From an uncultured Aquimarina sp. (GTDB lineage Bacteria > Bacteroidota > Bacteroidia > Flavobacteriales > Flavobacteriaceae): a DNA stretch of 64,000 nt. The stretch covers positions 117,260 to 181,259 of the forward strand of contig NZ_CANLYD010000014.1 in NCBI RefSeq assembly GCF_947495315.1, written 5' to 3'. Numbering within the stretch: position 1 is the stretch's first letter; the number at the start of each line of letters is the position of its first letter. The position numbers and the translations under genes are program-made. Of this stretch, positions 61,415 to 64,000 are shown piece after piece. Under the pieces are notes generated by a model. The model saw only the letters and a program-made list of their open reading frames with translations. It made no database searches and had not been told where the DNA came from.

Positions 61415-61666
61415 TCAAAAGACCCTAATCCCACCCTTAAACTTAGCCAACTCTTTACCATTAGGAACATTCTCATAAATAATGGCTGTTTCCCAGGTTC
61501 CTTTAAAATGTTGTAAAAGCATTTTTTCTAGTCTTCGGATGCCTAAGGCTTGATTGGGTTTTGATTTTTTGTGTTTCTGGTCAAATGAATAGAAGGTTCT
61601 GGAGTTACCATCGGTAAAGTATACAATGCATTTACTCAATGCCTGATCTGGATTGGGATGAATCAT
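61415..61666 (-). CDS. Unknown small protein of the module
   Basis: An 83-residue protein with strand-helix pattern (KCIVYFTDGNSRTFYSFDQK, then LGIRRLEKMLLQHFKG, ending TAIIYENVPNGKELAKFKGG). It lies three bases from the DNA-binding protein upstream, so they are cotranscribed. This small family is often seen in flavobacterial mobile elements, but I know no function. Confidence 0.55.
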   Translation of the reverse strand: MIHPNPDQALSKCIVYFTDGNSRTFYSFDQKHKKSKPNQALGIRRLEKMLLQHFKGTWETAIIYENVPNGKELAKFKGGIRVF

Positions 61667-61669
61667 AGT

Positions 61670-62881
61670 TTACATGTTTACAACTTTATGTAGACTTTTC
61701 TCATAGAGTTGGAGTAGACGGTCGTCTTTGTACTGAGACAGCCGTTGTTGTTGTATTCTAAAAAGCTGTAAACGTGTTTTGTTTTTGTGTTTTCCTATCC
61801 CTTTTTTATGATCTTTCCATTCTGATGCTGTTTTCTGAATCAGAATTTGATTTCTTATTTCTTTTTTCAACAATTCCTGTTTTAAAAACCATTCATAGGT
61901 TTTATTAAATCCATTGCGTTTATTTTCAGGATTAAAATACAGATGTGGGGGTGGCACCCAGCGATTTGGGTTTCGGTCTAGCCATCTGGAAACCATATCT
62001 ATTCGTTTAAAAAGGATTTCTTGATAGCCTTCCCAGTCCTTTTTGCTTCCGGTTATCTTAAATTTTCGATACACTGATGCCCAGATACAATTCAGGATTT
62101 CAGTTTCTTCTGGTTGACTTAGCTTGATGTTCGGATAAAGTAGGACTTTGGCATAATTCCAAAAATCGCGCACCAGTTGTAATAAAAAAGCCGAATCTAC
62201 CTCTTTTGCATTTGTAGATGTTGCCATCTTTTTTTGCTTTTTAGAGGCAGAATTTCGGCTTTCCCTGATGTTCTTGTGTTGTTCTTGTGATGTTCCTGTA
62301 ACGGAGTTATCAATTTCTTTGTGAGCTGTTAAGCGAACTCCTTCTTTTTCGGTTACTAACTTATCCACAGTGCTATTATTATTTTTTAGTTCTTGTTGTT
62401 CATGAACTAATGGGTGTAAATTTTTCACTTTGAGGTCATAGACCTCTTTTATTATTTGAATATCAGACTGGATATTATTTAGAATTGTTGATGATTTTTT
62501 CGCTTTAAAAATGGTCGGATTGATCCATAATTCTATCCCTGATTTTCCTCTGTGGGTTTCTTTGATTATAAATCCTGCAGCTTTTAATCGCTCTTTGTGA
62601 TTGATAATGGTTCTAACCGTGCACCCTTTGCAAGATGCTAGGCTAGGATTGAAGGTTTTAAATCCTGGAAGATCTTTGGTGATATCTTCTCCCAATGTGA
62701 TAGCTTGATTTAACTGTTTAGCATACAATCGTGTGATTAACTCAGCAGTAGCTCTATGATTTGCATTTAAACGTTCTGTAAGTTGATGATGATTTTGATT
62801 GTGAGTATCAATAAAGGTTTTTGTGGCTGTAAACAGCTTACTAAAATCAAAGTAAACGTGAGTAGTGCTATTATTTTCCAT
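61670..62881 (-). CDS. Winged-helix replication or regulatory protein
   Basis: A 403-residue protein. The N-terminal 140 residues form a winged helix (LITRLYAKQLNQAITLGEDI, then GCTVRTIINHKERLKAAGFI), as in plasmid replication initiators and DnaD-like proteins. The rest is basic and Lys/Gln-rich with RNPNRWVPPPHLYFNPENKR. Gene order (small HTH genes before it) suggests the replication-control block of the element. It overlaps the 68-residue gene by 11 bases. Confidence 0.6.
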   Translation of the reverse strand: MENNSTTHVYFDFSKLFTATKTFIDTHNQNHHQLTERLNANHRATAELITRLYAKQLNQAITLGEDITKDLPGFKTFNPSLASCKGCTVRTIINHKERLKAAGFIIKETHRGKSGIELWINPTIFKAKKSSTILNNIQSDIQIIKEVYDLKVKNLHPLVHEQQELKNNNSTVDKLVTEKEGVRLTAHKEIDNSVTGTSQEQHKNIRESRNSASKKQKKMATSTNAKEVDSAFLLQLVRDFWNYAKVLLYPNIKLSQPEETEILNCIWASVYRKFKITGSKKDWEGYQEILFKRIDMVSRWLDRNPNRWVPPPHLYFNPENKRNGFNKTYEWFLKQELLKKEIRNQILIQKTASEWKDHKKGIGKHKNKTRLQLFRIQQQRLSQYKDDRLLQLYEKSLHKVVNM

Positions 62882-63077
62882 AGGATTTATTTTTAAGAGA
62901 TTTTAATTCTTTTAAAGACGATAGTACAGAGTCACAACAGAAAATAGTGTGATTGATTTTCTCTGTGAATATGTGTCGATATCGATCTCCGAATTGTTCC
63001 TGTAAGCTCTCTACAGTTTTTATAGATTCCTTACGTTGCTGTTCTATAAAAAGCAGTTGTTCTTCTAGTGTAAGCAT
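62871..63077 (-). CDS. Small coiled-coil protein
   Basis: A 68-residue helical protein (LTLEEQLLFIEQQRKESIKT at the start; SVLSSLKELKSLKNK at the end). It lies between the excisionase-like gene (10 bases) and the winged-helix gene (11-base overlap), so it is part of the replication-control block. Unknown function. Confidence 0.55.
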   Translation of the reverse strand: MLTLEEQLLFIEQQRKESIKTVESLQEQFGDRYRHIFTEKINHTIFCCDSVLSSLKELKSLKNKSYGK

Positions 63078-63087
63078 AGGTAAGTCT

Positions 63088-63381
63088 TTATCTTTTTGGG
63101 ATGTAACGTTCTAAATATGCCAGGATACTTTTTTTGGAATATTTGATGACTTTCCCAGCTTTGGAAAATACGATTTCATCACAATCTCGTAGTTCTTGTA
63201 GCTTGGTTTTACTTTTGATTCCCAAGAGTTGTTTAGCCTCTTCTGTTGATAACCAATCATTAGCAGGATCCATATTAGCCATAGCTTCTTCTTTTGCTTC
63301 CCGAATGGTGGTTCTTACTAGTTGCATCATTTCTTTTTGTAAATGCTGAAATGCTTCTGATTCTAATACGATTACTTCCAT
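63088..63381 (-). CDS. Excisionase-like helix-turn-helix protein
   Basis: A 97-residue protein with an N-terminal coiled coil (about 5-35) and a winged-HTH of the DNA-binding helix_turn_helix_17/Xis type: DWLSTEEAKQLLGIKSKTKL, then DEIVFSKAGKVIKYSKKSIL and AYLERY. These proteins regulate or excise Bacteroidota mobile elements. Four bases from the next gene upstream. Confidence 0.75.
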   Translation of the reverse strand: MEVIVLESEAFQHLQKEMMQLVRTTIREAKEEAMANMDPANDWLSTEEAKQLLGIKSKTKLQELRDCDEIVFSKAGKVIKYSKKSILAYLERYIPKR

Positions 63382-63385
63382 ATTA

Positions 63386-63559
63386 TTATTTGTTTACATT
63401 AATTTCTAATAGTTTGAGAAATTCTGGTCTTGAAATAAATGAAGAATCAATATCTACTTGATCGCACAATAGACCTAGATATTGTTTAAGAACCTGTTCT
63501 CCGAATGGTAATTCCTTTTGGAGTAAAACACCCTTTCTTGATCCAGTCGATTCCATCAT
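63386..63559 (-). CDS. Unknown small protein, first of the control block
   Basis: A 57-residue protein from ATG 63559 (MMESTGSRKGVLLQKELPFG); the frame extends 16 codons upstream with poorer composition. Helical, no family known. It starts the control block and lies four bases from the excisionase-like gene. Confidence 0.5.
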   Translation of the reverse strand: MMESTGSRKGVLLQKELPFGEQVLKQYLGLLCDQVDIDSSFISRPEFLKLLEINVNK

Positions 63560-63607
63560 TTTTGAATTTCTCTTTAATCTGGGTGTAAAGAGAAACAATA
63601 GAATCAT

Positions 63608-63838
63608 ACCAAAACAGTGGTAAAAGGATTTACAACCCCAGTATTTTGTTTTAAATAATTGGTTTTCATTTGTTTAAAAACAGGTCTATGACCTAAATTT
63701 GTAAAAAAACAAAGGTAAAAATGCCACTAATCCCTTAAAACCTGCTAAAAAACTAAACCCTTTTACAACCCCTAATTTTCTGTTATTTTTTAAAATTTAG
63801 GTTGAATTTGGGTTTTTAGGGTGGAAAAACATCTTGAA
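63608..63838. promoter_or_regulatory. Possible control region of the module
   Basis: Gene-free, very AT-rich. It holds the direct repeat TTTACAACCCC (63630-63640 and 63762-63772), the palindrome GGTCTATGACC, and several TAAAACC/TAAACCC runs. It lies before the control block, so it may be an operator or origin. No standard iteron set is evident. Confidence 0.35.
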
Positions 63839-64000
63839 TTATGTCTCACTTTGGATAGTATCAAGCTTTAGAAGCATCCCTCGAAGCATCTTCTTGACAG
63901 AGATTTTAGTACTATCGGGAATCGAATAATATCGGTTGCTTAAACTTTCTGGAGAAATAACTTTGGTCTTATGGGTTTTGAAAGTAGAGGATAAAAACTC
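63839..64000 (-). CDS. C-terminal part of an unknown protein (runs off window)
   Basis: The last 53 codons of a gene that starts beyond the window: FKTHKTKVISPESLSNRYYS, then DSTKISVKKMLRGMLLKL and a TAA at 63839-63841. The composition is protein-like and basic. Its family cannot be told from this part; it might be a regulator or integrase of the module. Confidence 0.5.
   Translation of the reverse strand, partial: EFLSSTFKTHKTKVISPESLSNRYYSIPDSTKISVKKMLRGMLLKLDTIQSET

Overview
The window looks like chromosome of a marine member of the Flavobacteriaceae (Bacteroidota), possibly close to Aquimarina; that genus is a guess. The evidence is AT-rich DNA, promoter -7 boxes of the form TAnnTTTG, a DUF4286 protein, a type IX secretion C-terminal domain, SusD-free lipoproteins, HTTM and TPR-CHAT proteins, and the short CCTGAG..TCGAAGG intergenic repeat. 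No database search was possible, so names rest on motifs, lengths and gene order.

Region 1 (1-22051) is ordinary core chromosome: mgtE, rsmA, serS, ribF, pth, rplY, prs and a tRNA-Leu(CAA), mixed with lineage-specific regulators (AraC, a TPR histidine kinase, a sigma/anti-sigma pair beside a large TPR-CHAT protease) and two short Cys-rich peptides with bacteriocin-type leaders.

Region 2 (22052-39103) starts right after the tRNA-Leu and is a dense one-way array of about twenty small minus-strand genes. Nearly every junction carries the same 20-bp linker. Read with the genes it is TAAAAGTTCAATAAAACGAT; its first bases often supply the stop codon of one ORF and its last bases touch or overlap the ATG of the next. 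The cargo is accessory and partly defensive: HEPN-like proteins, an Imm7 immunity protein, an Abi-alpha (DUF4393) protein, a restriction-nuclease/NACHT protein, a likely ABC three-component (ABC-3C) system and many small membrane proteins. The ORF at the upstream end is a serine recombinase with a C-terminal zinc ribbon, preceded by one linker copy set in a hairpin and by an 80-bp cruciform. Two other junctions carry long imperfect hairpins. This resembles an integron cassette array but has no visible tyrosine integrase and no standard attC, and is the best candidate here for an undescribed system.

Region 3 (39104-64000) is a second mobile module, also mostly on the minus strand. It has DNA-binding and replication-like genes at the right (61.4-63.6 kb), then a run of small structural-looking proteins (49.7-58.1 kb), then a lysis-like set (membrane protein, CHAP hydrolase, L,D-transpeptidase-like protein), a RadC/cytosine methylase pair and a RecA-fold ATPase. 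There is no terminase, portal, tail, relaxase or type IV secretion gene. A tailless, possibly membrane-containing virus of double-jelly-roll type is a reasonable hypothesis but is not proven. Cargo genes are inserted in it: two FG-GAP secreted proteins, one with a type IX sorting domain, and two more leader-peptide genes. No integrase for either module lies inside the window.
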